A stretch of DNA of 64,000 nucleotides from Treponema sp. Marseille-Q3903 (GTDB lineage Bacteria > Spirochaetota > Spirochaetia > Treponematales > Treponemataceae): contig NZ_JACSEU010000001.1 in assembly GCF_014334335.1 (NCBI RefSeq), positions 1,302,001 through 1,366,000 on the forward strand. The letters are read 5' to 3'. The first letter of the stretch is position 1. Each line of letters begins with the position of its first letter. Shown here in pieces: positions 17,529 through 27,027 of the stretch. The notes below the pieces were generated by a model that had not been told where the DNA came from, made no database searches, and was given only the letters and a program-made list of their open reading frames with translations. The position numbers and the translations under genes were made by a program.

Positions 17529-19103
17529 ATGAAACTCTGGGTTGTAAGCATGGAATGCGCTGGAATTGCAGAAGCCGGCGGCGTAAAAAATGTCACATAT
17601 TCGCTTTGCAAAGAATTTGCGGGATTGAAAAACAAAGTTACGCTATTCATCCCCATTTTTAAATGCAACCAGTGGGATATCCTCTCTGAAATTAAAGATT
17701 TAAACTTATCTACGGAAATTGAGCTTTGCGGTAAAAAAGAAAAAGTATCATATACAACGGCAAAATGCATAAAAGGAAACTTTGATGTAGTTTTTATAAA
17801 CAATCATCGCTTTGCTGATAAAGAAGCAGTTTATACATACACGGAAAATGAAGAAAAACAAAACCCAAATCATAGACGAGGCACAGGGCATGAAGATCTT
17901 CTTTATAAAGATATTCTGTTTCAAAAAGCTGTCGCCGAATACGGAACTTTAGTCTTGCGTTCCGAGATTCCTGATATTCTTCACTGCCAAGATGCGCCAG
18001 TTGCGTGTCTTCCGGCTTTTATTTCACTTAAAAAATGCTTTAAAAAAACTCAGACAGTTGTGACAATTCACAATGCAGGACCTTGTTATCATCATCAGTT
18101 TTCATGTCTTGGAGAAGCGGCGTGGTATACAGGTTTGCACACAGAACTCCTCGAAAAATCTATGAACGGAAAATCTGTAGAACCTTTTTTGATTTCGGCA
18201 AACTGCGGTGCAAATCTTACAACTGTCTCAGAAACTTATGCGCAAGAACTGTTGAACCCTGAAAATTCAAAACAGACGGAAGGGCTAGCTCCAATATTTG
18301 CGGAAAAAGGAATTCAGATTAAGGGGATTACAAACGGTTTTGATTTCGACCGTTATAATCCTTCCGACCGTGCGGCTTCAAAACTTCCTTTTGAGTTTAA
18401 TCCTGAAAAAAATGACCTCGATGGAAAACTCAAATGCCGAAAATTCTTTATTCAAAATATCGTAAATACAGACAACTATGATACGGCTGGAATAAATAAG
18501 TTTGGAAAACTAGAATGTTCAACCGAGTTTATAAAAGAAACATATATCTTTTACCACGGTCGCATTACAAGCCAAAAAGGTATATCTGTTTTGACAGCAG
18601 CGATCCCAGCTATCATTGAAAATTATCAAAATGTGCGTTTTGTAATTGCAGGGCATGGAGAATCTGTTCTTGAACTTGAAATCATTGCCCTTACTGAAAA
18701 ATATCCTGGAAAGATTACTTTTATGTGCGGATATAATCAAGCTGTCGTCCGCATTGCAACTGCAGCGTGCGATTTTATCGTTCTCCCAAGTTTTTTTGAA
18801 CCTTGCGGCCTTGAAGACTTTATAGGTCAGTGTTATGGAACTATTCCTGTAGCTCACAGAACAGGAGGGCTGAACAAAATTGAAGATGGCAAAACAGGTT
18901 TTCTTTATCAAAATAATACACCCGAAGGATTAGCAGCGGCACTTTCTGAAATTATCACGATAAAAGAATTAAAACCCGGTGTGATCAACAAGATGATAAA
19001 AGCTGCCGCTCTCAGTGTTCATCAAAAGTATTATTGGAAAAATGTTATACAAAAAAAATATCTGCCGTTTTTTAAAGATATTTTAAAAAATAGCAAAAAC
19101 TAG
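17529..19103 (+). CDS. glgA: Glycogen/starch synthase, GT5
   Basis: 524 residues, close to family length. The N-terminal domain starts WVVSMECAGIAEAGGVKNVTYSL, which corresponds to the KTGGL region of GlgA but with glutamate where the nucleotide-sugar-contacting lysine is usual. The C-terminal domain carries YHGRITSQKGI and FIVLPSFFEPCGLEDFIGQCYGTIPVAHRTGGL, the conserved donor-binding and catalytic segment. It extends alpha-1,4-glucan in the cytoplasm, probably from ADP-glucose. AGAGG lies upstream of the ATG. The tRNA genes follow 58 bp downstream. Confidence 0.85.
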   Translation: MKLWVVSMECAGIAEAGGVKNVTYSLCKEFAGLKNKVTLFIPIFKCNQWDILSEIKDLNLSTEIELCGKKEKVSYTTAKCIKGNFDVVFINNHRFADKEAVYTYTENEEKQNPNHRRGTGHEDLLYKDILFQKAVAEYGTLVLRSEIPDILHCQDAPVACLPAFISLKKCFKKTQTVVTIHNAGPCYHHQFSCLGEAAWYTGLHTELLEKSMNGKSVEPFLISANCGANLTTVSETYAQELLNPENSKQTEGLAPIFAEKGIQIKGITNGFDFDRYNPSDRAASKLPFEFNPEKNDLDGKLKCRKFFIQNIVNTDNYDTAGINKFGKLECSTEFIKETYIFYHGRITSQKGISVLTAAIPAIIENYQNVRFVIAGHGESVLELEIIALTEKYPGKITFMCGYNQAVVRIATAACDFIVLPSFFEPCGLEDFIGQCYGTIPVAHRTGGLNKIEDGKTGFLYQNNTPEGLAAALSEIITIKELKPGVINKMIKAAALSVHQKYYWKNVIQKKYLPFFKDILKNSKN

Positions 19104-19161
19104 TATTGACTATTTTTTCAAAGATATATATATTCAAAAATGTTCAAATAAAACAAAATTT

Positions 19162-19234
19162 GCTGCCTTAGCTCAGCTGGTAGAGCACGTGATTTGTAAT
19201 CTCGGGGTCGTGGGTCCAAATCCTACAGGCAGCT
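19162..19234 (+). tRNA. tRNA-Thr (anticodon TGT)
   Basis: A complete cloverleaf: acceptor GCTGCCT/AGGCAGC, D-arm with GCTCAGCTGGTAGAGC, and anticodon loop TTTGTAA giving TGT, which reads ACA. The anticodon stem has one T-T opposition. The T-loop reads TCCAAAT, with C at position 55 where pseudouridine is nearly universal. The discriminator base is T and CCA is not encoded. Confidence 0.92.
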
Positions 19235-19243
19235 TTCCCAAAA

Positions 19244-19326
19244 GGGGAGTTTCTAGAGTGGTCAAATAGGACAGACTGTAAATCTGTTGGCTTTCGCCTT
19301 CTGAGGTTCGAATCCTCAACTCCCCA
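19244..19326 (+). tRNA. tRNA-Tyr (anticodon GTA)
   Basis: An 83-nt class II tRNA with a long variable arm: acceptor GGGGAGT/ACTCCCC, anticodon loop CTGTAAA giving GTA, T-arm TGAGGTTCGAATCCTCA with the standard TTC, discriminator A. It lies 9 bp after tRNA-Thr, so both probably come from one transcript. Confidence 0.95.
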
Positions 19327-19342
19327 AGTAAAGAATTAGAAA

Positions 19343-19383
19343 GAGTTAGAAAGATTTAGATTGGTCTCTAGCTCTTTTTTTTT
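19343..19383 (+). terminator. Rho-independent terminator after the tRNA pair
   Basis: GAGTTAGA (19343-19350) pairs with TCTAGCTC (19367-19374) with one G-U pair, and is followed by nine T residues. The loop is 16 nt. Confidence 0.7.
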
Positions 19384-19535
19384 ATTTAAGATTTTTTTTG
19401 ACTTTTATATATACATTGTGCTTTCCAAAATCAACATGGTTTGGCTTATTGAATTTATATCGATTTGATTTGTGCAAAAAAAACAGCGAGACCTGAAAGT
19501 GATTGTTGGTCAAGTGTTTGTTGTCTGTCGTTTGT

Positions 19536-19564
19536 TTGACAAATTATTTTATATGGTTTAAACT
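19536..19564 (+). promoter_or_regulatory. Possible promoter of the metallo-hydrolase operon
   Basis: A perfect TTGACA at 19536-19541 is followed after 17 bp by TAAACT (19559-19564), a weak -10 box. The ribosome site AGAGGGG follows about 13 bp later, giving a very short leader. Confidence 0.35.
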
Positions 19565-19588
19565 TAAAGACTTGAAAGAGGGGAAAAG

Positions 19589-20521
19589 TTGAAAATCACA
19601 TTTTGGGGAGTTCGAGGGTCTGTTCCAACTCCTTTATCTCCACAGCAGATTCAATCAAAAATAATGGCAGCGATTCAGCGCGCAAAACCTGAAGATCTTG
19701 AAAATTCAGAGACACGTGCGAAATTTATTTCAACACTTCCTCAATGGATTTTTGGAACTACAGGTGGAAATACATCATGTGTAGAGCTCGTTCATAATAA
19801 AACTCATATTATCCTCGATGCAGGAACTGGAATCCGGGCTTTAGGCAAAGCTCGAAAATGCCCTGATAAATATTACCTTTTTTTTTCACATCTTCATTGG
19901 GATCACATACATGGGCTTCCTTTTTTTGATCACTGCTTTAATCAAGACTGCCAGTTTGAAGTGTATTCCCATTATGAGCAAGCTGAACAGTATTTAAGAG
20001 ATCAGGTAAAAGTTCCGTATAGCCCACCGGATGTAGTTCAGGCGCTTTCTAAAAAGTTCAATTTTCATACTGTTGAAGAAGGCAAGCAATTTGAAATCGA
20101 AGGAATCAAAGTCAATTCACACAGGATGCGTCATCCCGGCGGATGTTCTGCATTTTCTTTTGAAATAGACGGAAAGAAATTTGTATATGCGACAGACGTG
20201 GAGCTTAAATCTACCGATTATTCAAAACCTCAAAAAGGCGGAGAAGTTTTTAAAAATGCGAACGCAATTGTGATTGATTCTCAATATACAGTCGAAGAAG
20301 TTTACCGTAAAGAAAATTGGGGGCATTCGGCATTTTGCTATGCGATCGATTTTGCTGTTTACTGGAATATAAAAAAAGTATATCTTTTTCATCACGAGCC
20401 GGCTTATGATGACAAAAAACTTAATTCGATTCTTCAGGCTGCAAGATGGTATGCTCAGTATATCAACCATTCCGATGTTGAAGTCAATCTTGCAAAAGAA
20501 ACTCAAGAGATAACTCTATGA
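19589..20521 (+). CDS. Metallo-beta-lactamase-fold hydrolase
   Basis: 310 residues from a TTG codon with AGAGGGG upstream. The N-terminus FWGVRGSVPTP and the metal-binding motif SHLHWDHIHGLPF (from about residue 100) mark the subgroup of MBL-fold phosphodiesterase/hydrolases that begin WGxRGS. Later metal ligands are supplied by the HPGG region and the final histidines. Some relatives are cyclic-nucleotide or phosphonate-type phosphodiesterases; the substrate here is unknown. The stop overlaps the next ATG (ATGA), coupling it to the small gene that follows and then mltG. Confidence 0.8.
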   Translation: MKITFWGVRGSVPTPLSPQQIQSKIMAAIQRAKPEDLENSETRAKFISTLPQWIFGTTGGNTSCVELVHNKTHIILDAGTGIRALGKARKCPDKYYLFFSHLHWDHIHGLPFFDHCFNQDCQFEVYSHYEQAEQYLRDQVKVPYSPPDVVQALSKKFNFHTVEEGKQFEIEGIKVNSHRMRHPGGCSAFSFEIDGKKFVYATDVELKSTDYSKPQKGGEVFKNANAIVIDSQYTVEEVYRKENWGHSAFCYAIDFAVYWNIKKVYLFHHEPAYDDKKLNSILQAARWYAQYINHSDVEVNLAKETQEITL

Positions 20522-20709
20522 TTTTAGATAATGAAGATGATAGCGTGCTTGATTATTCTTTTTCAAAAAAGGAATTGTTTTTGATGGCAAAATTCTTGCG
20601 TCAAAAGCAGGAAGAAATCCCTTCCGGGCTTGAATCGTTTTGCAGAGCACTCGAAGATTCAATTTACAACAACATGTCGCTTGATGAGGTAAAAAAGTTT
20701 TATTCATGA
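20518..20709 (+). CDS. 63-residue conserved-looking small protein, unknown function
   Basis: Soluble, acidic N-terminus followed by a helical stretch (SKKELFLMAKFLRQKQEEIP...). It is stitched into the operon by 4-bp ATGA overlaps at both ends, with the metallo-hydrolase before and mltG after. That is the main evidence that it is real. I recognise no family. Confidence 0.6.
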   Translation: MILDNEDDSVLDYSFSKKELFLMAKFLRQKQEEIPSGLESFCRALEDSIYNNMSLDEVKKFYS

Positions 20710-21770
20710 AAAATAAATTTAGGAATCTTATATTATCTTTTTTTGTATTGGGTGCGCTTTTAATCGGGCTCTTTGGTTTGTATTTATATGCAAAAAATCA
20801 AGTCAGCGCTGTAAATAAAACGGAAACAGAAAGAAAAGTCAGAATTGAAGTGCCTTCGGGGATGTCTGTTTACAAAGTTGCGGAAGTTCTTAAAAATAAA
20901 AAATTGATAAAAAACGAAAAAATATTTTACTATATTGCTCGCTATGATTTTCTAAAAAAAATTTTATTTCCAAATGCTGATAATTTTACATTCGTCCTAA
21001 AAAGCGGAATCTATTATATAAGCGATAATATGAATGTCATTGAAATTCAAAAAGAGCTGACATCAGGTATGCAAGAATATATAAAGATATCTTTTCCTGA
21101 AGGTTTTACAATCACAAAAATTGCAGCTATCCTCGATGAAAATAAAATTTGCTCAAAAGATGATTTTGTTTCAATATGCAAAAATCCTGCAACTGCCGAA
21201 AAATACAATATACCGGCTCAATCGGTTGAAGGATATCTTTTTCCCGATACATATTTTCTTACAGGCGGAATGTCTGCTATTTCAGTCGTTGACATAATGA
21301 TTAAAAATTTCTATGAAAAAATTAAAGAAGTTCCAAACCTTTCACAGATGAATGCACTTGATTTATTCCAGACTGTGATTCTTTCCTCAATCGTTGAGCG
21401 GGAATACAGGGTTTCTGACGAAGCTCCCTTGATTGCCAGCGTCTTTAAAAACAGAATCAGGCATAATATAGGTTTGTATTCTTGTGCAACAATTGTGTAT
21501 ATTATTACAGAAATTGAAGGGCGCCCTCATCCTGATAGAGTTTTACTGAGCGATACGAAAATAGATAATCCTTACAACACATATAAGTGGGCGGGACTTC
21601 CGCCGGGACCAATTTCAAATCCCGGTTTAGTTGCGCTTAACGCTTGCACAAATACACCGAATACTGATTTCTATTTTTTTCAGTTGACAGATGCAACTGC
21701 CGGTCGTCACAGTTTTACAGAGACTTTTGATGAGCACAAAGCAAGCCACAATCTTTCAACAAAAAAATAG
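20706..21770 (+). CDS. mltG: Endolytic murein transglycosylase MltG (YceG family)
   Basis: 354 residues with one N-terminal membrane anchor (about 8-29), a LysM-like subdomain (VPSGMSVYKVAEVLK), then the YceG catalytic domain with SSIVEREYRVSDEAPLIASVFKNRI; the first glutamate of that segment is the expected catalytic residue. The closing YKWAGLPPGPISNPGLVAL is a family signature. MltG cuts nascent glycan strands in the periplasm and acts with cell-elongation enzymes. It lies upstream of dnaG by 27 bp. Confidence 0.9.
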   Translation: MKNKFRNLILSFFVLGALLIGLFGLYLYAKNQVSAVNKTETERKVRIEVPSGMSVYKVAEVLKNKKLIKNEKIFYYIARYDFLKKILFPNADNFTFVLKSGIYYISDNMNVIEIQKELTSGMQEYIKISFPEGFTITKIAAILDENKICSKDDFVSICKNPATAEKYNIPAQSVEGYLFPDTYFLTGGMSAISVVDIMIKNFYEKIKEVPNLSQMNALDLFQTVILSSIVEREYRVSDEAPLIASVFKNRIRHNIGLYSCATIVYIITEIEGRPHPDRVLLSDTKIDNPYNTYKWAGLPPGPISNPGLVALNACTNTPNTDFYFFQLTDATAGRHSFTETFDEHKASHNLSTKK

Positions 21771-21797
21771 GAATAAGATAGATATAAAGGAAACATT

Positions 21798-23606
21798 TTG
21801 GCCGGATATATATTACAGGAAACTATAGATGCAGTTCTCAATACGACGGATATCATCTCGACTGTAGGTGAATACACAAAACTCGAACGGCGCAGCGGAA
21901 ACGACTATTGGGGCTGTTGTCCTTTTCACGGCGAAAAAACGGCATCTTTCCATGTTGATGGTGATAAAAAGTTTTATCATTGTTTTGGGTGCCATAAAGG
22001 CGGGAATGTAATCAACTTTGTGATGGAGATGGAAAAGCTATCTTATGCCGATACTATCCGTTCATTAGCTAAAAAAAGCGGGATTGAAGTAAAATATCAA
22101 GACGGTTTTATTCCACCAAAAGACTATAAGAAAAATAACGATATTGACCAGCTTATAGAACTTTACGAAAGAACAGCTTCAATGTTTCATTATTTTTTGA
22201 TGGAAACAGAGCAGGGGCGCGTTGCACTTGAATATATAAAAAAGCGCGGACTTACAAAGGAAACTCTCGAAAAGTTTAAAATCGGTTATGCCCCGGCAGA
22301 CAGACGTTGGCTTAAAGATTTTTTGCACAAAAAAAACTTCAGCGATGAATTTCTTGCAAAATCAGGGTTGTTCAGCAAAAAGTACCCTGATATCTCTTTT
22401 TTTTCCGACAGACTTATGTTTCCAATCTTCAACAGAGATGGGAAAGTTGTCGCATTTGGCGGGCGCATTCTCCATCCACAGGGTTCCGATGATAGAAAAT
22501 ATTTGAATTCGGGCGAACTTATTCAGTATAAAAAACGAGAAACTTTATTTGCATTCAACTTTGCCAAAAACACAATCAGAGAGAAAAAAGCTGTGATTTT
22601 TTGTGAAGGCTATATGGACTGCATCGCTTATCATCAGTGCGGAATAACTTATGCAGTTGCGCCGCTTGGAACCGCCCTTACAGAAGAGCAGGTAAAGATG
22701 ATACGAGGTTTTGCAGACACAGTTCTCCTGTCATTTGATTCGGACGCTGCTGGTCAAAACGCTACAATGCGCGCAATTTTGATGTGCCGCCATTTTGATT
22801 TAACAGTAAAAGTTATCAGTTTGAAAGGCGGAAAAGATCCTGCTGAAATTATGATAAAATTTGGCGCCGATAACTTGACAGCACAGGTAAATAATGCTAT
22901 ATTAGATAGCGACTATCTTATATCTATACTAGGTGAAAAATACCCTGTGGAGACTCCTGAGGGTAAAACAAAAGCAGCACTGGATTTTTTCCAGTATGTT
23001 GATGCGCTTAAGTCTGATATACAGAAAGAATCTTGTCTGGAACAGTTGTGCCAGTCATTTAATTTAAAACCGGAGGCTGTTAAAAGGGATTTTAATAATC
23101 GAAACTACGCCAGCGAACGTGCAAATATCCGGCAAAATAATAATCAAATCCAACAAAATACACAAGTTAAATTAGACGCAGAATTGCGTGGTTTAATTGC
23201 TGTTACAGCCGATTTAGACCAATTAAAGGTTCTTCGCACAAAACTGACCGAGAATGATTTTAAAAACCCGTCTGCCAGAAAGTTATTTAAAATACTGGAA
23301 GAGTGTTTTAATCAAAATCGCTTTACTATCAGAGATATTTTAGACCGTTGTGATGATGAAAAACTGGTGCAGCTTATAACTGAATCGATTTCGTCTGGTG
23401 TTTATCAAAGTGAAAAAATAAGTACAATTGTTGAAGATACTGTAAATTATGTAAATAAAAATAAACTTGATGACCGGAGAAATAATTTATTGCATAGGAT
23501 TAGAGAATACACTGTAGTGACGCAGGAAGATCAAAAACAATTAAACAAACTTCTAGTCGAAAAACTTGAACTTGATAAAGAAGTTCAAAGTCTAGGTAAA
23601 AAATAG
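21798..23606 (+). CDS. dnaG: DNA primase
   Basis: 602 residues from a TTG start with AAAGGAAA upstream. The N-terminal zinc-binding domain has CCPFHGEKTASFHV and FYHCFGCHKGG (ligands C, H, C, C). The TOPRIM core has FCEGYMDCIA (near residue 268) and LSFDSDAAGQNA. The C-terminal region would bind DnaB helicase. It makes RNA primers at the replication fork. The stop is directly next to the rpoD reading frame, the classical dnaG-rpoD arrangement. Confidence 0.95.
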   Translation: MAGYILQETIDAVLNTTDIISTVGEYTKLERRSGNDYWGCCPFHGEKTASFHVDGDKKFYHCFGCHKGGNVINFVMEMEKLSYADTIRSLAKKSGIEVKYQDGFIPPKDYKKNNDIDQLIELYERTASMFHYFLMETEQGRVALEYIKKRGLTKETLEKFKIGYAPADRRWLKDFLHKKNFSDEFLAKSGLFSKKYPDISFFSDRLMFPIFNRDGKVVAFGGRILHPQGSDDRKYLNSGELIQYKKRETLFAFNFAKNTIREKKAVIFCEGYMDCIAYHQCGITYAVAPLGTALTEEQVKMIRGFADTVLLSFDSDAAGQNATMRAILMCRHFDLTVKVISLKGGKDPAEIMIKFGADNLTAQVNNAILDSDYLISILGEKYPVETPEGKTKAALDFFQYVDALKSDIQKESCLEQLCQSFNLKPEAVKRDFNNRNYASERANIRQNNNQIQQNTQVKLDAELRGLIAVTADLDQLKVLRTKLTENDFKNPSARKLFKILEECFNQNRFTIRDILDRCDDEKLVQLITESISSGVYQSEKISTIVEDTVNYVNKNKLDDRRNNLLHRIREYTVVTQEDQKQLNKLLVEKLELDKEVQSLGKK

Positions 23607-23618
23607 GTGAGCATTTTT

Positions 23619-25490
23619 ATGGATGAAAAAAGCGACGAAGCTTTACCCGTTAATCCTGCAGTTGAAAGACTTGTGGAATTTGCAAAAACCAAACGTGTGA
23701 TTACATGGGACGATGTGATTGAGTATCTTGGGCAGGAATTTGTTAATTCTGATGAATTGATGGAGCCTGTATTAAAAATACTGAAAGATATAGGTTGCGA
23801 ACCTATAGAAACCGGAATAATCGGTCAAGATGAAATAACCGAAGATGAAATTACTCCTGAAGATGAAGAAGAAGACGACGACATAATGCTTGAGCAAGAC
23901 GATGATGTTGCTGCTTTGCCTCAGGAAGATGAATCGATTTCTGAACTTGAACAGGAAGAAAAAAAACTCACAGCTTCAAAAAACAAGCTTGTAAACAGCG
24001 ATAAAGATTCAAGTGTCGATGATCCGATAAGGCTATATCTTCGTGAAATCGGTAAAGAAAATCTCCTTACTGCGGAGCAGGAAGTTGAGCTTTCAAAAAC
24101 AATGGAAGACGGGAACAATATCATAAAAGATGTCATCAAGCAATCTGGCATAATGATTCCCGAATTTTTTTCAATTGCACAAAAAGCTTTTACTCGCATC
24201 GATATTCATGAGACAGGAAAAACACGCAAAGAGATCAACGAAGAGATGGCTGATAAGCGTCGTCTTAAAAGTTTTTATGGCGAAAATATAAAACCTGTTC
24301 TTTCGGAAATGAAACAGTATATGGCTTTGAAAAAGCAACTTTTTGAAGCAGAGCAGTCGAGCGCGATTTTTGAGAATCCTAAGCTGGCTGAGCTCCGTGA
24401 AAAAATTTTGCCGGAATTGCACAACATCGATATTCAGACTGAAGAACTCGACAAATTTACACAAAAATATCGCGATGCCACAGAGAAAATAGACGAATAT
24501 CATCAAAAACAAGAAAAGAAGATGAAAGAACTGAAAATTTCCAATTCTTCTGAACTTCGCAACCTTGGTCGTAAAATTTCAATTCGTTCTCAGGCAGCAA
24601 GTCTTGAGCAAGATTTGAATATGAGTGCAGATGAGATCCGAGATATCTATACTCAGATTCAAAAAATTGAACGTAAACTTCACAGGCTTGAATATGAATT
24701 TGAAAATGATGTTGAAAAGATTTTGAAAATGGCAAAAGACATCGAGCACGGTCGTGTTATGATGGAAAAAGCTAAGAATCGCCTTATCAATGCAAACTTG
24801 CGACTTGTAGTTTCAATTGCAAAAAAATATACAAACCGCGGGCTTCATTTCTTTGACCTCGTCCAGGAAGGAAACATCGGTTTGATTAAAGCTGTAGAAA
24901 AATTTGAATACCGAAAAGGTTTTAAATTTTCAACATATGCTACGTGGTGGATTCGTCAGGCAATCACTCGTTCTATATCTGACCAAGCTCGTACAATCCG
25001 CGTTCCTGTTCACATGATTGAACAGATAAATAAAGTTGTCCGCGAAAGCCGTCAGCTTATGCAAAAATTAGGTCGCGAGCCTACTGATGATGAGATCGCA
25101 CAGCAGCTTGGTTGGCCGTTGGCACGTGTAAAACAGGTGAAAAATGTTGCTAGAGAACCAATTTCTCTTGAAACTCCAATCGGTGAAGAAGAAGATTCTA
25201 TTCTCGGAGACTTTATCGAAGATAAAGAAGTTGAAAATCCAGCAAATCAGACTGCGTTTACTTTACTTCAGGAACAGTTGCGTTCTGTTCTAAACACTTT
25301 GCCACCGCGCGAGCAGGAAGTCCTCAAAATGCGTTTTGGGCTTGAAGACGGCTATTCACTCACTCTGGAAGAAGTTGGACTTTACTTCGATGTAACTCGC
25401 GAACGTATTCGTCAGATTGAAGCAAAAGCTTTGCGGCGTCTCAGACACCCGAGAAGAGCAAACGGTTTGCGTGACTATATTGAAACGTAA
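23619..25490 (+). CDS. rpoD: Primary sigma factor RpoD (sigma-70)
   Basis: 623 residues from ATG 23619, with AGGTGA 8 bp upstream; an in-frame GTG at 23607 is adjacent to the dnaG stop and lacks a ribosome site. Region 1.1 is followed by an acidic linker. Region 1.2 reads [22 protein letters not shown]. Region 2 ([21 protein letters not shown]... with the -10 contact segment [12 protein letters not shown]) starts near residue 393. Region 4 ends with [19 protein letters not shown] for -35 recognition. A long helical non-conserved insertion lies between regions 1.2 and 2. It is the housekeeping sigma factor. Confidence 0.95.
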   Translation: MDEKSDEALPVNPAVERLVEFAKTKRVITWDDVIEYLGQEFVNSDELMEPVLKILKDIGCEPIETGIIGQDEITEDEITPEDEEEDDDIMLEQDDDVAALPQEDESISELEQEEKKLTASKNKLVNSDKDSSVDDPIRLYLREIGKENLLTAEQEVELSKTMEDGNNIIKDVIKQSGIMIPEFFSIAQKAFTRIDIHETGKTRKEINEEMADKRRLKSFYGENIKPVLSEMKQYMALKKQLFEAEQSSAIFENPKLAELREKILPELHNIDIQTEELDKFTQKYRDATEKIDEYHQKQEKKMKELKISNSSELRNLGRKISIRSQAASLEQDLNMSADEIRDIYTQIQKIERKLHRLEYEFENDVEKILKMAKDIEHGRVMMEKAKNRLINANLRLVVSIAKKYTNRGLHFFDLVQEGNIGLIKAVEKFEYRKGFKFSTYATWWIRQAITRSISDQARTIRVPVHMIEQINKVVRESRQLMQKLGREPTDDEIAQQLGWPLARVKQVKNVAREPISLETPIGEEEDSILGDFIEDKEVENPANQTAFTLLQEQLRSVLNTLPPREQEVLKMRFGLEDGYSLTLEEVGLYFDVTRERIRQIEAKALRRLRHPRRANGLRDYIET

Positions 25491-25604
25491 TTGCAGTTTA
25501 GATTCTGCATATAAGCGTTTCAAGTTTAATTCGGCATTAAACATAGCAATAGACAATTGTAGTAAATTATTATACAATAGCAAAATATTTTTAGAGGAAC
25601 CATA

Positions 25605-26588
25605 ATGGTAACAACAGAAGTTTTTGAAAATTTAAAGTCTTTGCAAGATATTCTTGTAAAAAAATACGAACTTGAAAAAAAAGTCAGCGATGCTCCAAAG
25701 CAGTTGAGTAATCAGGAAGATTTACTTGCAAAAACTCAGAAAGAATACATTGAGCAAAAAGAAACATTTGACGCAACTCAGGCTACTGTTACAGAGCTTA
25801 AAGAAAAGCTTTCTGAAGCTGTAAAAATGAGAGAAGAAGGCGAAAAGGGAATAGCAAACAGCGTCACTCACAAAGAATACGAAGCTCTTGAAAAACAGAT
25901 AACAGAAGCAAAGTTTCAGGAAGATGACCTTAGAAAAGAACTTCAGCAGAAAGAAAAAGAACTCGCCGGCATAAACGACGATTTAAAAACTTCGGAAGAT
26001 TCAATAAAATTTCAGCAAGATGAACTCAATGCCAACAAAGATTCTTTAAACAAAGAACTTGATTCATTTAATGCAGAACTTAAAGCTCTAAATTCCAAAG
26101 AAGAAAAAATTACAAACAATATAAAAGAAATCTATAAAGATGAAGAAAATGCAGAACTTAAAGTTCAGGAAATTCTCTTTAAGTTCCAGAGAATTATTCA
26201 GAGAAACTCGGAAGGTATTGTTTCTGTGAAAAACGGAGTTTGTTCCGGATGTCACATGATTCTTCCTGCAAATTTTGCAAATGAAGTTCGCGAAGGTGCA
26301 GACATCAACTTCTGTCCATATTGTTCGCGCATCCTTTATTACGAAGAAGTCAATGAAAACGAAGAAGAAAATTACTTTACAATGGGCATCGCTGGCTCAC
26401 TTGCCGGTCTTAATTTTGACGATGAACCTGATGAAGAAGATGAAGATCTAAACGAAACAGATGAAGATTCAGACGAATTGGACGATGAAGAAATTTCTGA
26501 TGAAAATGAAGACGGTGACTATGAAGATGATGATTCAGACGAATCTGAAGATTCTGATGATTCTGATGAAGAAAACGACGACGAATAA
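25605..26588 (+). CDS. Coiled-coil protein with C4 zinc ribbon and acidic tail
   Basis: 327 residues. Residues 1-195 are one long coiled coil rich in K, E and Q. A zinc ribbon follows (CSGCHMILP near 213 and CPYCSRILYY near 237), the architecture of the CT398/zf-RING_7 proteins found in chlamydiae and spirochaetes. The last 70 residues are almost wholly D, E and S. Known relatives have been linked to flagellar secretion and sigma-54 partners in chlamydiae, but the function here is open. AGAGG precedes the ATG. It lies between rpoD and the RNase P RNA gene. Confidence 0.75.
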   Translation: MVTTEVFENLKSLQDILVKKYELEKKVSDAPKQLSNQEDLLAKTQKEYIEQKETFDATQATVTELKEKLSEAVKMREEGEKGIANSVTHKEYEALEKQITEAKFQEDDLRKELQQKEKELAGINDDLKTSEDSIKFQQDELNANKDSLNKELDSFNAELKALNSKEEKITNNIKEIYKDEENAELKVQEILFKFQRIIQRNSEGIVSVKNGVCSGCHMILPANFANEVREGADINFCPYCSRILYYEEVNENEEENYFTMGIAGSLAGLNFDDEPDEEDEDLNETDEDSDELDDEEISDENEDGDYEDDDSDESEDSDDSDEENDDE

Positions 26589-26615
26589 TTTATTTTTTTA
26601 AACTTTAATTAATAG

Positions 26616-27010
26616 CAGACGGGATATAACCGCGTTGTTGTATCTTGATGATAAGATATAAAAATGAGATAAAGTCCGGGCTCCTTCGGAAAAAATGCCG
26701 GGTAACCACCGGGCATAATCTGGTAGTTGCATAATTTCTTGCATAACCCGGATTGTGACAGATAGTGCAACAGAAATTGTACCGCCTGAAAAGGTAAGGG
26801 TGAAAAGGCAGTGTAAGAGACTACCGCGTAAATGGTAACATTTACGGCTTGAAAACCTCATTTGGAGCAAGATTAAGCAGCAGTTATGTTATTCCGAGCA
26901 ATACTGTGGGTAAATCGCTAGAGTCAGCTGGCAACAGTTGATGCGGATAGATGGTTATTGTGAATACCTTTCGGTGTTCATAGACAGAACCCGGCTTACA
27001 ATCCCGTCTG
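26616..27010 (+). ncRNA. rnpB: RNase P RNA, bacterial class A
   Basis: The P1 stem pairs CAGACGGGAT (26616-26625) with ATCCCGTCTG (27001-27010). Between them lie the conserved blocks GATAAAGTCCGGGCTCC, GTGCAACAGAAA, GGTAAGGGTGAAA, GTAAGAGACTACCG and, near the 3' end, AGACAGAACCCGGCTTACA. Eight T residues follow directly and act with P1 as terminator. It matures tRNA 5' ends. Confidence 0.95.
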
Positions 27011-27027
27011 TTTTTTTTGTGACTGCA

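Noticed and set aside
26938-27027. Upstream extension of the TPR protein
   Set aside because: Lies inside the conserved 3' part of RNase P RNA.
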